Assembly (NCBI RefSeq): GCF_024713975.1
Contig: NC_091111.1
Coordinates: forward strand, 19,427,001-19,491,000
Length of the DNA: 64,000 nucleotides
From: Paralichthys olivaceus
Taxonomy: Eukaryota; Chordata; Actinopteri; Pleuronectiformes; Paralichthyidae
Direction of reading: 5' to 3'
Position numbers and translations under genes: made by a program. A model generated the notes under the pieces. It made no database searches. It was not told the DNA's origin and was given only the letters and a program-made list of their open reading frames with translations. Positions 50,415 to 63,010 of this stretch are shown one piece after another. Every line of letters starts with the position of its first letter. Within the stretch, counting starts at the first letter, position 1.

Positions 50415-53400
50415 ATGCTGAGCGCCTTTAAGATGGAGGCGCACGATCACCCGGACTGGAGCGGCAGCGGCTACTACGGAGAGACCGAGGTGTGTGCACT
50501 GTGCTGCGGATACAAGCGGAGGAGGAGCCGCTGGTTCTTAAAGTATCGATCAGTTATTGATGAGAGATTTAATCACGATCACAGAACTCAGGGAAAATAG
50601 AAACATCCAACTGAAATCTCCTCGAGCTCCACTGGATTAGTTCACTGGGAGTTTAGGTTTTCACATCCAAGTGAATCTACTGTGTTCTTTGGAAAGAAAA
50701 GTAATTTCTATTTATTATTATTTTAATTTTTAAATCTATTTTAAAACTACTTCTAATTCTGCACTGTATTAAAATTACAGCTTCTCTCTGTTCAGTTCAG
50801 CTTTTAACGTTTTGGAACAAACGTGATCAACTCTCATGTTAATGTCCAAACAAAAATATAAGATTTTATTTTTACTCTAAATAATTTCTGCTGATAATTT
50901 CTAGCTAATCTTCAGTTGATGATATTTGATTGTATTTTTAATTGTTCTGATTTCCACTGCAGGTAATTTCCCTGCATGAGAGTAATTATTATATTATGAA
51001 CTGACAATATACAAAGACAGTAAATGAATATTTGTTCTGCAGATAAGTTGAATTAAAGTTTAGAAAATCAGGTCTTAATGTTACTGAGGAAAAAACTGAA
51101 TTAAATGTAGGTCACATCAAGGCCTCATTATATAAAGTGAATGTCTAACAATGTTTCACAGTCAAAGTTCTGTCACGTTCCGCATCCATCTTATATTAAT
51201 GACAAAAAATGTTTTTATTTATCACGAGAATCAATGTTAAACATTTAATAATCCTTTAATAATTATACATTTATTTATCCGTATTTTACTGTGACCAGAT
51301 AACTTCAATGACCTAAACTTTACTGTTCAAATAAGGTATTTTTCTTGAATTTTGGGGGAATTCTATCGGTTGCAGTTATTTTATATTTTACCACCAAGGT
51401 TTGATAATTAATCCTACATCAGTATTTGTTCAGCTGAATTTGATCCCTGGTGGTGGAGAGACTCTGAAACTCCAATTAAAGCTTGATATTGTCAAAAAAG
51501 TGAGTTTTAAAAAAGAAAAGTTTACCTGAACTTTGTAATGTGTATTTCTGAGACTGTTAATTAATGTAATGTTGAGTATAATTAAATAACACCAACAAAA
51601 TAAACAATCCTAATTTTTTAAAATTAAAATAAAACTTGCAGAGAACATTTAAATTATGAACATGTTTTTTTTTGCTTGCTGGGTATTTCATGACCTTTAT
51701 TACTAAAATCCTGTTTCAGACACTATTTCAATCTTCATTAGAATCATTCTTGATAAATACAGGCCGAACATTTTACCTGATGAAGAAGCAAAGACAGACT
51801 AATGTACGAATGGTCATTAGAGTTATAATACATCTGTAAAATTAAAAACATTTATTATATTTTTTAAGTATCTGAGAAAAAATGTATTTCTCTAGACTGA
51901 ATGAAAAAACCAACCCGCAGGAGGAAACAGATTGAATTTCTCTCTATGGTAAATGTTTGATTGAAGATATAAAATAATAGATGTGTATACAGGTGCGTTA
52001 TAGAAACATTAAAATGCAGTCGACTAATCATCTGTTAATCTTAAATATTAATGAGAAACCACTTTGATAAATGATAATTAAAGTGGGGGGGGGGTTGAAC
52101 TGTTGTTTCTCTATATTAAAGAATTATATTTGATCTTCTCTGTAAAGAGCCTTGAGATAATGTATATTAGGATTTGTCTCTATACAAATAAAATAGAATA
52201 TCATTTAATATCAGGCTACTTGTTGTTCCAGCTGCTAAAAGTGTTGTAGGATCAAAAAACAGAGAATTCCTTAAATGTCACTTTAGTTCTCTTGATAAAA
52301 TTGTTAAAGAAAAATCTTCAATAAACCAGATCAACACAAACACTGATTTAGAGCTGACACGTTCTCTATCACACCAGATGAATTAATAACGAAATCATAG
52401 TTGTGACATCAGAAATCATTTCAAACGGAGAACAGGTCTGATGTTTGTTTGTTTGTTTGTTTGTTGTTTGTTTGTTGTGATGTAACTGATGACTCGTTTT
52501 AAAGGCCCACGTGACGCTCACCCACAGTCTCTGTGTTCCAGTGTTACATGAACTCTGGTTTGTCCATGAACTCCGTGAGCAGCTACATGAGCGCGCCTGG
52601 CATGACCGGCACCGGCCCCATGAACGCGCCCTACGTGAACCCGGTGGGGGTCAGCCACTCGTCGGTACCGGGCGGGATGTGTCAGAGCCCCGGGGCCGCG
52701 GTGCACTCCGGAGCCGGGATGACACCGGGCCTGAGCTCCCTCAGCCCGCCGCCGTACGGCAGCATGATGAGCCCGGTGTACGGGCAGGCCTGCGGCCTCC
52801 GGTCCCGGGAGCCCAAACCGTACCGGAGGAGCTACACGCACGCGAAGCCTCCGTACTCGTACATCTCCCTGATCACGATGGCGATCCAGCAGGCCGCCGC
52901 CAAGAGGCTGACCCTGAACGAGATCTACCAGTGGATCACCGACCTGTTCCCGTTCTACCGGCAGAACCAGCAGCGCTGGCAGAACTCCATCCGACACTCG
53001 CTGTCCTTCAACGACTGCTTCATCAAGGTGCCCCGCTCCCCGGACCGACCGGGGAAAGGCTCCTTCTGGGCGCTGCACCCGGACTCCGGGAACATGTTCG
53101 AGAACGGCTGCTACCTGCGGCGGCAGAAGCGCTTCAAGACCGGCAGGAGGCCCGGGACCGGGGCCGGGACCGGGGCCGGGGCCAGGGAGGCGGCGGCGGG
53201 GAGGCCGGGCTCGGAGGGCGGCTCGGTCACCAGCACCAGCCCCGGCTCAGACTCCCAGCTCTCCCCGGCCTGCTCCTCCTCCCCTGCGGCCTCAGAGGTG
53301 AAGAGCTCCGGGGTCAAAGCTCACCTGCCCTCCAGCCCCGTGCGCGTGCCCTCCCCTCTCGCGCACACGCAGCAGCTGTTCTCGCATCACCACCATCACG

Positions 53401-53669
53401 CGCTGCTGATGCACGAGGCTGCTCACCTCAAACCAGACCCCCCCCACCACCACCAGCACCACCAGCACCAGCAGCACCCCCACCACCCCTACCCCTCCTT
53501 CAACCACCCCTTCTCCATCAACAACCTCATGTCCGAGCCTCAGTACGGAGGGTACGGCTGCCCGGTGTCCGCAGCCCCGCTGGTGGCCGTCAAACCGGGC
53601 CTGGACCCCCCCCACACCGACACCGGCTACTACCACAGCGTGTACAGACCCATCATGAACAACTCGTGA
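50415..53669 (+). CDS. foxa: FoxA-class forkhead transcription factor
   Basis: FoxA proteins are pioneer factors for endoderm, notochord and floor plate. Two exons, 50415-50489 and 52542-53669, give 400 aa; an intron after about 25 codons is my recollection of the FoxA structure. The start [15 protein letters not shown] matches the conserved FoxA N-terminus. The forkhead domain covers about 125-224 ([54 protein letters not shown]). Conserved transactivation region II ([15 protein letters not shown]) and the C-terminal [13 protein letters not shown] are present. Unusual residues in a normally near-invariant helix are [19 protein letters not shown] Gly/Ala/Thr-rich stretch after the domain (GTGAGTGAGA) and a His-rich stretch near 285-330 are low complexity. 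It is not a typical FoxA1, A2 or A3; it may correspond to the fish foxa / amphibian FoxA4 type. Confidence 0.93.
50490..52541 (+). other. foxa intron
   Basis: A 2.05-kb AT-rich intron with low CpG and little repeat content apart from a TTTG run near 52446-52475 and a G-run at 52085. Several TAATTA/AATTAA and TATTTAT/TGTTTA-type sites are present, but these are expected by chance at this composition. Confidence 0.7.
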
Positions 53670-53965
53670 GGTCACTGGAGTAAAAACTGACCAGGCCACA
53701 AGAACTGTGTTCCACTATCCACCCTGTCACAACATCTACACATCTTTATAGAGACACCACTTTTCTTTTATTGCTTTTGTTTCATTCCATGTCTTCACAC
53801 GCTCCTTTAACACAATTTAAAATTTTAAAAGTGTGTCTGCTGCCAACAACACCATCTATCTGAAAACCAGAGCACCGAGGAAAAGAAGAAATACATCAAA
53901 TACTTGAATAAGAATGAAACAAATCAGACAAATAAATAAACTTCGGTGTGAGTTTCAACTTGAAG
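53670..53965 (+). terminator. foxa 3' UTR with polyadenylation signals
   Basis: After the stop codon at 53667 the sequence is AT-rich. Two overlapping AATAAA signals lie at 53931-53936 and 53935-53940 and would give a short UTR of about 290 nt. Confidence 0.6.
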
Positions 53966-54244
53966 TATATTTTACTGTCACATTTGAAGTCCTGTAGTTT
54001 AAAGTGTTTTTTAATTAAACAAAAGGAAAAGCAGCTGAAATTACTTTTTATTTTTAACACTAACCCCGAACATTCCCACGATCTCCTGCAGACATGGATG
54101 AGAAGTGTTCTCCTCTTTAATCCCATTAACTCCAGAGACGTGATGTTTCACAGCTGACAACATGTCTCAACGAGGACGCTTCTGTAAACTCACCGCTGCA
54201 GGAGAGTTGGTTGGAAACGTGTCGTGGCAGCCGGTCACCATCTT

Positions 54245-54860
54245 CACCACGTCAGACTCATAGACTGTAAATAAAGATGGACGACTGTCTACAATGTAGG
54301 ACGCAGCCTCCTCCGGGTTAGTGGATGGGACTCATTCTTAGATATTTTCCAGTTTCATTTTATTTACAGTCTGTGGATTAAAGTCACAGCAGCACCTAGT
54401 TCTATATCTATTTATCTATATATTCACTTCAGCATGTTCACATCAGACTTTATATAACGATGGACGACACAACATCTGCATGACTCTATCGGTCGTTAAC
54501 CCGACTCCTCCATGTTAGCAGATGGGACATGGACACCCCCCCCCCCCCCCCCCCCCCCCCCCTCCCATAATGTTGAATAAATGTTCTCCAAGATGTTTCT
54601 GTCACGTTAGGTCGTTCTTATCTCACTGATGTTTGTTCACGTGTTCATGTTTCTGATCAGTTTGGTTTTCATTTGTTTTTTTAATGATATGAAAACAGGC
54701 TTAGACATGATTGACAGCTGAGACCGACTCCTGATTGGTCAAACATGTGTGCTGACGGGATCTCGATACCACGGCTCCACCCCCCCCCTATCGCTACTTC
54801 GCAGACAGGTGATGTCATTGGTGCACGGTGGCAGCGTTCAGGGACATCCAGGCTTTGTTT
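54245..54860 (+). mobile_element. Dispersed percomorph-type repeat with a poly-C tract
   Basis: ATAGACTGTAAATAAAGATG, GGACGCAGCCTCCTCC, CCATGTTAGCAGATGGGACA and GATTGACAGCTGAGACC follow one another; all are familiar parts of a teleost dispersed repeat. Pieces recur at 48655-48790 and at about 28938-28975. A poly-C run at 54536-54562 interrupts it and may hide sequence errors. Confidence 0.65.
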
Positions 54861-56624
54861 CTGGACAGAGGGAGGAAGTGGAGACGCATCTTTATTCACA
54901 GACTCGGTCGTGAAACCCTCCAGAGGCTGTGTTTGGTTTTCATGAGCAGCTTGAGGACGTTTAATATCTCTGACAACCTGAGTTCTCTCATGTAGCATCG
55001 TGTTGTTATTCACTTTTTTAAAAACACATGAACGCTTAAATAAATCATGACTGAGGTATTCACTGATGTTTTTTATGTCTTAGAATAAAATGTGAAAATG
55101 TCTAAAGCTTGTCTGAGCCACAGACCTGATTATTACAGACCGACCAAAAACCAAAAGCCCGTCCCACAGTCTCCGGTCATGCAGGAGGTGGACGTGCAAA
55201 CTTATTTCTGCTTCTCACGAGTCGTCCTGAAGCTCAGAGGGACAGCGTCCACAGACAGCGCAGGTTGTTGATTAACTTTACACACAGGATCAATAGATTG
55301 TGTCCAAACATCATCTCGTGTTGAATATTAAACACTTCAGTGCTTCTGTCGCTCACTCAGGGATTTACAGACAACATGGAAACCACGGCCGAGACGTACC
55401 TGTACACACGAGGTACTGAGAGTACTGCAGATACTTCATAATCAGTGTACACGTAAACTGATTCAATACGTTTTAGTGCAAGAATACAAAACTATGTTTG
55501 TTGCAGAGACTGCTGCCGAGCTCAGTGTCTCTGATACAACCCTGAACAGCTTTTCATGAAATAGTTTCCTGAGACAGGAGCTGTGTCATAAACTGTTAAA
55601 AATAAACCAAAGATAAGACCTGATGCTCTGATGTGAGTTTGGTGAAGTTTAGTTTTAGGGAAACATCGTGGTTTGGGTTAAAATAAGTATTTTATCACCA
55701 CTAGACGTCACTTCACAATAAAATGAAACTGGTTGGTGATTAGTTGCTGTATCAACAACTTTTTTATGTGATGGATGATTTAAAAAATTCAGTTTCGGTC
55801 TGAATATGGATATTTCACAAGTTAAAGCGTTGACCTGTCAGAATCACAGACGTGGCAGGGTTCATCCTCTGAGGAACGCGAACGTCTGTTTAAAACGTCG
55901 TGAAGAAATGCGTGTGTGCGCTGCTGAGGTTCACAGAGCTGCAGAAACCAACACGGAGGTTTGAAGGTGTAAAGTGGAACATGGTTCCTGACCTACATGT
56001 GTTACTCCACAGAAACATCCTCTAAAGAGGAAAATGAAATCTGGACGTGGTTAATTCTCATAAACAAAGGCTGATATCAGTGCCGAGGTGTGAGGGGCGG
56101 TTTTCTTCAGACTCGCCGCCGCAGAGCGTCTCCGTTTGCTTAAGAAACCAATCAGCACGTTATGAATAATAATGACCTGTTTCTGAGGAGGAATAATGGG
56201 AAGGCTGCATGCAGAGCCGGTCGAGGTCAGGGCTTAGCCAGCGATGCTGTGTTTGGACAAGGAGTGTTTACCACACACACACACACGCATGCATACATAT
56301 GAGGGATGTCCTCTCTTAAGCTCTGTATGCACAACTCCTCCTACAGTCGAGCTCAAGCCCTTCAAGAATCAGAAGCAGAGTCTCTGAACTCATCGATGAA
56401 AATGGTTTGTGTCTCCATCAGCGAGTTAAAGTGGCCCCGGAGTGAAAATCAAATGAATCTGTGTGACTGTTAGAATCCCAGGATTTTTTTTTTATCTAGC
56501 GTCACCAGCAGGTCAAAGCTTGCAGTCGTCCACGCGGACGGATTACTGGACCGGCCCGCTGGGCACCACCGTGTGAGGTGTCCGTCAATATTTCTATGTT
56601 TGAAAGAGAAAATTTGACCTTGAG

Positions 56625-56770
56625 GAGATGCGAGACACAAAGAAACCGTGAAGACGCAAAACCACGAAGACTCACAAGACAGAGGGACACAAAATGACCA
56701 CAAAGATAAAAACAGGGAGCATGAAAAGATTCAAAAGAACCGAGAAGAGACAGAACAACAGAACATCACT
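56625..56770. repeat. Degenerate ACAAAATGACCACAAAG-type minisatellite
   Basis: Purine/AC-rich imperfect units (GAGACACAAAGAAACC, GGGACACAAAATGACCACAA) resemble the degenerate (ACAAAACGACCACAGAG)n arrays frequent in fish. A second stretch of the same kind lies at 57065-57170. Confidence 0.6.
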
Positions 56771-57064
56771 GAATGTCCCACTTGTAGACATCCGTCCTCT
56801 AAATATGACTAATGTTTCAATAGATCCATGAATTCTTCATAAAGCGTCCTCTCACACAATGTTGAATAAAGTGAAAGAAGAGTTCCTGGATCCACAGCAA
56901 CAGTCACTGGCTTCTTCCTCTGACTCATATCACATCCTTCATCGAGGTTATTCAGAAATCTGTCCAGCAGATTTTAGCTGTTTACAAACCTACAAACTAG
57001 CGGGAGTGAAAACATGAGCCGCTGATGTCACGATCACTGAGTGTTATTAAACGTAAATTGATAG

Positions 57065-57170
57065 AAAAATGATCACAAAGACACAATAAGGACGAAAAAC
57101 AACCACAGAGACACAAAAAGAGAAGTTAACGATTCAAAGACACCGAGAAGAAGAGACAAAGAGACATCAC
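57065..57170. repeat. Degenerate ACAACCACAGAG-type minisatellite
   Basis: AAAAACAACCACAGAGACAC and related units occur here; it is the same family as 56625-56770, about 300 bp away. Confidence 0.55.
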
Positions 57171-58689
57171 ACGACCGTCAAGATTTAAAACAACCGTTCT
57201 GTGTTCTAGCTCGTGAGAGGAGGCGGAGACGGGAGGTGCAACATATTCTAGTGTGTATGTGCTGCGTGTTGTATGTCACTATGTTCTCTATGTTAAATAT
57301 CTTTGCATGAAGGACGTTCAAGGATCTGGGAAACTGTTTGATGCCAAAAGAAGAAGTGAACATTCGATATGGACGTTTTTCACACCTGCTCTAAAACACT
57401 CTGTGTTTCTGTCTTTATCTCGTCGCCTCCTGGTTTCTCCTCAAATCTCTGCCTCCTCTGCAGAGCTCGAGCTGCTGCTGCCGGACCACGTGCTCCCTGA
57501 GTAAACCTCCACACCTTCCTCATATTTGCCTTCGGCTTTAACGGGCCCTCGACTGGTTCCCGGAACAAACCAACCAGAGGAGGAGGCGACGCTGGTGACG
57601 AGCTGAAACCCAGCAGACTTCATTCGGTTTGTCTATGCGTCGGAGACGCAGGAGAAACGTGATGCGGTTCTGCCGGAGCTCAGGATGAAGTCATGTGACG
57701 ATGGTAGATGATAATATTTCTATCAGATCACACAGTCAGAGGGTCGTCTGATCGATGAGTCACCGCTTCACTCAGCGCTGTTTGTCAGAGAGAAACATTA
57801 ACTCAATTTTAAATCACTACGAATCTCAGCTTCTTCTTCTTCTTCTATGTTCCTGACGTGAAGAGTGATTTAAAAAGAAGGAAGCTGAGCCTGACACATT
57901 ATATAATGAATCACTATTTATATCCAAGTAAAGATTTTACTGTGGTAGGTTTGTGCACAACCATAAATATAGAAATATATAGAAACAGGGAACAGTATAA
58001 AATAATATAACCACTAAAGAAGACTGATGTTTTATCAATGGTGGAGCAGGTTGGCTCTCAGCGATGAATCAGCCTCTGGGGTCAACAGCCGATAGTTTCT
58101 CTGGTGTAGAAGCAGAAATCTGGACCAACACTCTTCTGTCCTCACTGTCCTCACTGTCCTCACTGTTTACTGTCCCACACGTTTCTTCTATCAGAGACAA
58201 TCTGATGCATTCAAGTTCCACAGGGACTGTTCACCTGCAGGAACCAGAGCTGCTCGAACACAAACCACAAGCTTCTTGTTACAGATTCTGTTTTAAGTAG
58301 AGATTTTAAAACCTCTTGTTTGTTCCTATAACGTTTCATTTTCCTCCGAACATCCAGGAGCTGATGCTGCTGACGACGACCGAGGTAAAAGTTTGAAAAC
58401 ACCAGTGTCGGCCTGCTTTAGATTTAGAATGTGTTCTGACGACACGTCCACGAACGTCTGATTAAGAAGACGATTACATTTTTTGCCAAGTGCAGCGTTA
58501 AAGCAGAATTTCTCGTGTTTGATGTGTGAGTGAGAGAAGCTTGGTGCTCTAATGTGGACGTGTTGAGAACAAACACAGAAGCTGAGGTCTCTCAGCGGGG
58601 GGGGCGTCTTTGAACCACTGATAATTCAGAAAAAAAAAAAAACTCCATCTGAGATAAAGAGCAGTTTGCCATTCATGGACATGTACAAT

Positions 58690-59520
58690 GACGCTTTCTT
58701 AAGGCGAAAAGAGCTTAAGAGTCAATCTGGTGCCTTTCAGACCTCCAGCCCGGCCACCCAGAGAGCTCTGGGCCTGGGGCTTTACGGTGGGATGAAAACT
58801 GGCGGGGAAACCGTCAACTGCGGCTAAACGTCAGAGTTATCGGCCAAGATGTCGTCTTCACGCTCCTGAATCTGAAGTGTGAGCATTGGGCTAAATATTC
58901 CTCTGAAGGTGAGCTGCAGCGCCACGTGCGGCGCTAAACTCGGCCGGCTGCCTCTACGCCGGGCGGCCAAATACAACAAGTCAGCAGCAGGTCACCTGAC
59001 GGTACAGTTTTACAGAGAAAAGGCTTTAAATGACATGAAACCAGTTATATGTGGCGTTGACTAATAGCTGGCGACGCAGAGCCGCCACAACAAAAAGGCG
59101 CCTGAGACGGCGCCTTGATTCATGGGAAAGCCGTGGCTCTGCCTTTGTGGCGGCTCCTCCACTGAGCAAATACTCCAAACTGTTCATTCCCTGCCGGCCC
59201 TTTCTCTCCTCCACCACATTGTTTGTGCCCTCGCATTTCATTGAGGCTGGAGGGGGGGAAGATTGCTCTCAGAGCCACTGAGCAAACAGTGGAGAAAGGA
59301 GCCTGCCATCTTTACTCTGTTCCCAGGAGAACTTGCCTTTTTTTATTTTTTCATTTCAGCTCCAAGCTGTCGAGCTGAGCCAACAGTTTGATGTCAGAAA
59401 GCTGAATTAATTGCTTTAAGCCGAGGGGGCGGGCCACCCATCACCAAACGCTCCCCGAAATGTTTTACCGGAGATTATTAAAGATTTCCCGCTACACAAG
59501 GTGCACAAATATTACACGGC
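58690..59520. other. Long unique CpG-containing block, candidate enhancer cluster
   Basis: For about 800 bp the sequence loses its usual low-complexity character. It contains CTTAAGGCGAAAAGAGCTTA, GGTGCCTTTCAGACC, GCTGAATTAATTGC, CTAAACTCGGCCGGC and a nested inverted repeat at 59079-59156. All frames are broken within short distances, so it is probably non-coding. Conservation is untested. Confidence 0.4.
59079..59156. repeat. Nested inverted repeat
   Basis: Outer arms GAGCCGCCACAA (59079-59090) and TTGTGGCGGCTC (59145-59156) and inner arms AAGGCGCC (59095-59102) and GGCGCCTT (59109-59116) are exact reverse complements. The inner hairpin has a 6-nt loop. Confidence 0.85.
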
Positions 59521-62500
59521 AGAAAGAGTCGGACTTAATTTTCTTTTATTTATGGTTTTGAGTCATTTCAAAGAAAAATCTGCGGCTGCTTTGTGAGCAG
59601 GTCTTTAGGATTATGTCTGAAGATTATTTTAGTTTGGTCTTTTTCTTCCAGAGAAAGAAACACAGGACACTGAACAATAACATCTTCACGTGGACGAGCC
59701 CACGAACCACAAACCTCCTGACACGGCAGCATTTTACTCAAAACTCACAAACAATGACAGAGTCTTGTTGTGATTCTGAATTTGACCGACTGATCTGAAA
59801 TGTGTTTAACATTTTCCCGACAACTGAATCTGTGGCAGCTTCTCACTGACAACGTCAAACGACTTCTGGAAGAAACGACCGTGTTGAACCGAGCTGAGGT
59901 TCAGTCTCTGTCCACACACACACCTGAAAACTCACGTGACCTCTCCTGCACGCACACACACACACACACACACCTGAAAACTCACGTGACCTCTCCTGCA
60001 CAAACACACACACACGTCAGTGTGATCAGGAATATCTGGAATAACATCTCGTCATTGTTGTAATGCACAGAATTGAAGTGAACGGCAGCTGTTAGCAAAG
60101 ACAACAGGGTCAGTGACACGTGCTCGATTCTCCGCGTTGTCTCTACACTGATCCCGAGCGCGGCGCCTCGACCAGCAGGGGCCTGAGGCCTGGCGCCGTC
60201 AGAACCCTCGTCACCACAACATTCACAGTTTCATGCTCGGGACAAACAAAACCAAGCTACTTATTAAATCAGCGCTCAGGAATAAAATCCAGATGAGCTC
60301 AGGTTCACCAGCTGCTCCGCTTCCGCATCAACACGACGTGATTGGCTAAAATCTGCGACGCCGCGGAACCACAATGCAGTTTGGCAACGTGCGACATCTC
60401 CACATCCAAAGTGAACGAGAAGAATTTCAGGTTGTTCTGTTTTTCTCTTGGTTTCATGACGTTGAAATTTAAAACATTTTTGATATTTCGGATAAAGAAA
60501 CTTTCCAAACCATTTCGAGAATCGACTCCAAAGTAAATTCAACTGTTCTCAAGACGACGTCAGCCTCGTGTTCGTCACCTGTCCGTCGTCCCTCAGATGA
60601 GAATCTGTTCACTCTACATACAGAGACCTTCCACATTAAAACTAGCTCCAGCTCAAACCCCCCCCCCCGCTGCCAACGTTTCCGACCTCCACTTAACATC
60701 CACCTCGGGTCATTGAATGTAAAGCACACAGAGCAGTGATAAACACATCTGCGCTGTATGTTATCAGCAGATTAGTGGCTCTTTGTTAACGAGGCCGCAA
60801 ACACTGAGTGAGCGATGAAAAGTCCTGAACAAAGAATGTGAGAGCACCGAGGATCAACCTGCGTCCGCCGGGATTAAACATTAAAGAAATCTTCACCTTC
60901 GCGGCTTCAGCAGGAAATCTGTTGTTCCTTCAAGCGAAACCCAAAATGGACGATTTGCTTAAAGTTGTGTGAAGAAGAGAAATGATTTTTAAATGATTGT
61001 TACTGACTCTGACGTTGGACATTTACAGATTTAAAATGGGGTCTGGTGCTAATTTGGATTCTGGTTATTTGGTTTCCTGCTTATTCAAGACCGACTTTAA
61101 ATATGAGCTCAAATTAAAAACTTTACCAAGAAATCAAATAATGAAAGATTCAAACACTGACAGAATCTATTGATGTTTCCTGAAGAGACAGGAATGGTTT
61201 TGTTTCACCTGCATTTTCATTTTCTTTTTTTAACATCCAGAAGAATTTAGATTTTACTGAGGAAACATGATGTAAAGGAGCTTTTTCTCTGGTTTCACCT
61301 TCAAAACCTGAAAATCTTCAAGGGATCAATGAAGGAAAAGAAAAATCCATCCAGATGTTTGTTTAAATGACAAGAAACAGCTGCTTCATGCAAAACGTCC
61401 CCAAAGATCTCTGTGATTAATGTGGGGGGGGGGGGGGGGGCTCCTCAGACAGACTCCCGATTATAACGGAGGCGATAAAATAAAAATATAGGCGACAACA
61501 ACGTTCTGTTAAACCTGCTTTCTTCTGATATTTGAGATTTTTAAAAAAAAGCTAAAATATAAACGTTTCCTTGAGAGACAGATGATTTAAGTAAGTAAAA
61601 CAACACAGAATCCAGACGTAATATTACATTAACTCCTCAGTTTTAACCATCGAACCCTGAAGATCTCGTCCACACACGATTTAATCTGTGGTTTTAAAAC
61701 AGTTTGAAGAAGAACGTCCACACAGCCACAATCTCCCGTCACCACGGTGATGACAGAAGCTTCTGGCTGAGCGGAGTTTATCCATTTCTTAAATGTTCTC
61801 TGATATTTTATTAATCCAGCACCGACTTCATCCATTTTCCTTCTGATGTGTTTTTTTAAAAAGAAAACACCCAAATCTCCGGGTCAGGAAATATTAAAAA
61901 TATTTCTCCTCTTCAGCATCAAAGCAGAATCAGGATTCTATGAATCATTTTTTAATTTTGAAAGAGAAAAACATCGTTAAACACAAAATATCTGCAAATA
62001 TTTGATCATCAATTAATGATTCATGTTGAACAACAGCTGAAGATTCAAGAGAAATGACATGAACGTGTTTCAGGTTAGAAGAAAGAACAAAATCAAAGTT
62101 CATGCTCGGCCTCATGTTTAACTGAACTCAAGTGAAATCCAGAATAAATCAACTTCCACTTGTTATTTTATTTATCAAGTCTTTTCTCTGATGATTATTT
62201 CTTCTCTCATTTTTTCTGTTCACTGAATATTTTACAGGATTGTTAAAGTTTGTGAAGTTATCGCTTCTTCCTCGTCTCATTCACTCCACCAGGATGGAGA
62301 GATGATGTGTTTTTAAGGTGAAGTGAAGTTTGTGTGTATCAGCAGAGTGAAGTTAATTCAGTGGCTCCCTCTGCTGGACACGCTGCACAAACACAGTTCC
62401 ACCTCTCCGGCTCCAGGCAGCTGAGAGTGGATTCAAATAAAACTCTGTGACGATTAACGGAACGTTTGTGCAGAAGATGTTCAAAGATTCTTTTTTTAAA

Positions 62501-62599
62501 ACCTTAGTGTTTCTGTTTTTGTTAAGAAAAAGATTTAACGCAACATTTATCGACCTGAAGACACGGAGACAAAGTCCCGTCCCTGTAACGTCCCTGAGG

Positions 62600-63010
62600 C
62601 CTCGTCCACACTTGCCTTCATTTTTAAACGGCCGCCACTTAGGAAAGGAGGAAGAGGAAAGGGAGAAGGAATCAAGGGAAGTAGATCAGATCCTCAGTGT
62701 TAACGTTTCCTCTCATTCTGCATTCAGCGGCGTGACGCCTCTGTCTGTCGTCCAAATGGGAATCTGGAGGAGAAATCCCTCTAAGTCTGTAACTGTGATG
62801 GCGGGTGAGACGCCTCGTTACGACGACCAGCTGCTGTGTCAGAATCCCAAGTCCGGTATTAATGATGGAAGAGCCGGCAAGTCATTTCCTGCCACGGCGA
62901 CTAAAGCTTCTGTAAAGCCGTTTGCCTCTGTTCGGCTCACAGCGCTTAGCCGCCGCGGCCGTACGTGCAAAACAGAGAAACTAAATATAGTCGCTGCCTC
63001 GTTCTGCTGA
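62600..63010. other. Unique CpG-containing block, candidate regulatory element
   Basis: GTCCGGTATTAATGATGGAA, GCGCTTAGCCGCCGCGGCCG and GAGAAACTAAATATAGTCGC lie in a stretch of raised CpG. A 187-codon open frame runs through it from 62447, but it begins in AT-rich junk, has no recognisable domain and no splice partners. A non-coding element is more likely. Confidence 0.3.

Noticed and set aside
52511-53683. 390-codon open frame overlapping foxa in another frame
   Set aside because: It is a product of GC-rich codon use in foxa exon 2; the translation is Arg/Pro/Ala low complexity and the foxa frame carries the forkhead domain.
62447-63010. 187-codon open frame on the plus strand
   Set aside because: There is no family resemblance, promoter or splice partner; a CpG-containing non-coding block explains the lack of stops in its second half.
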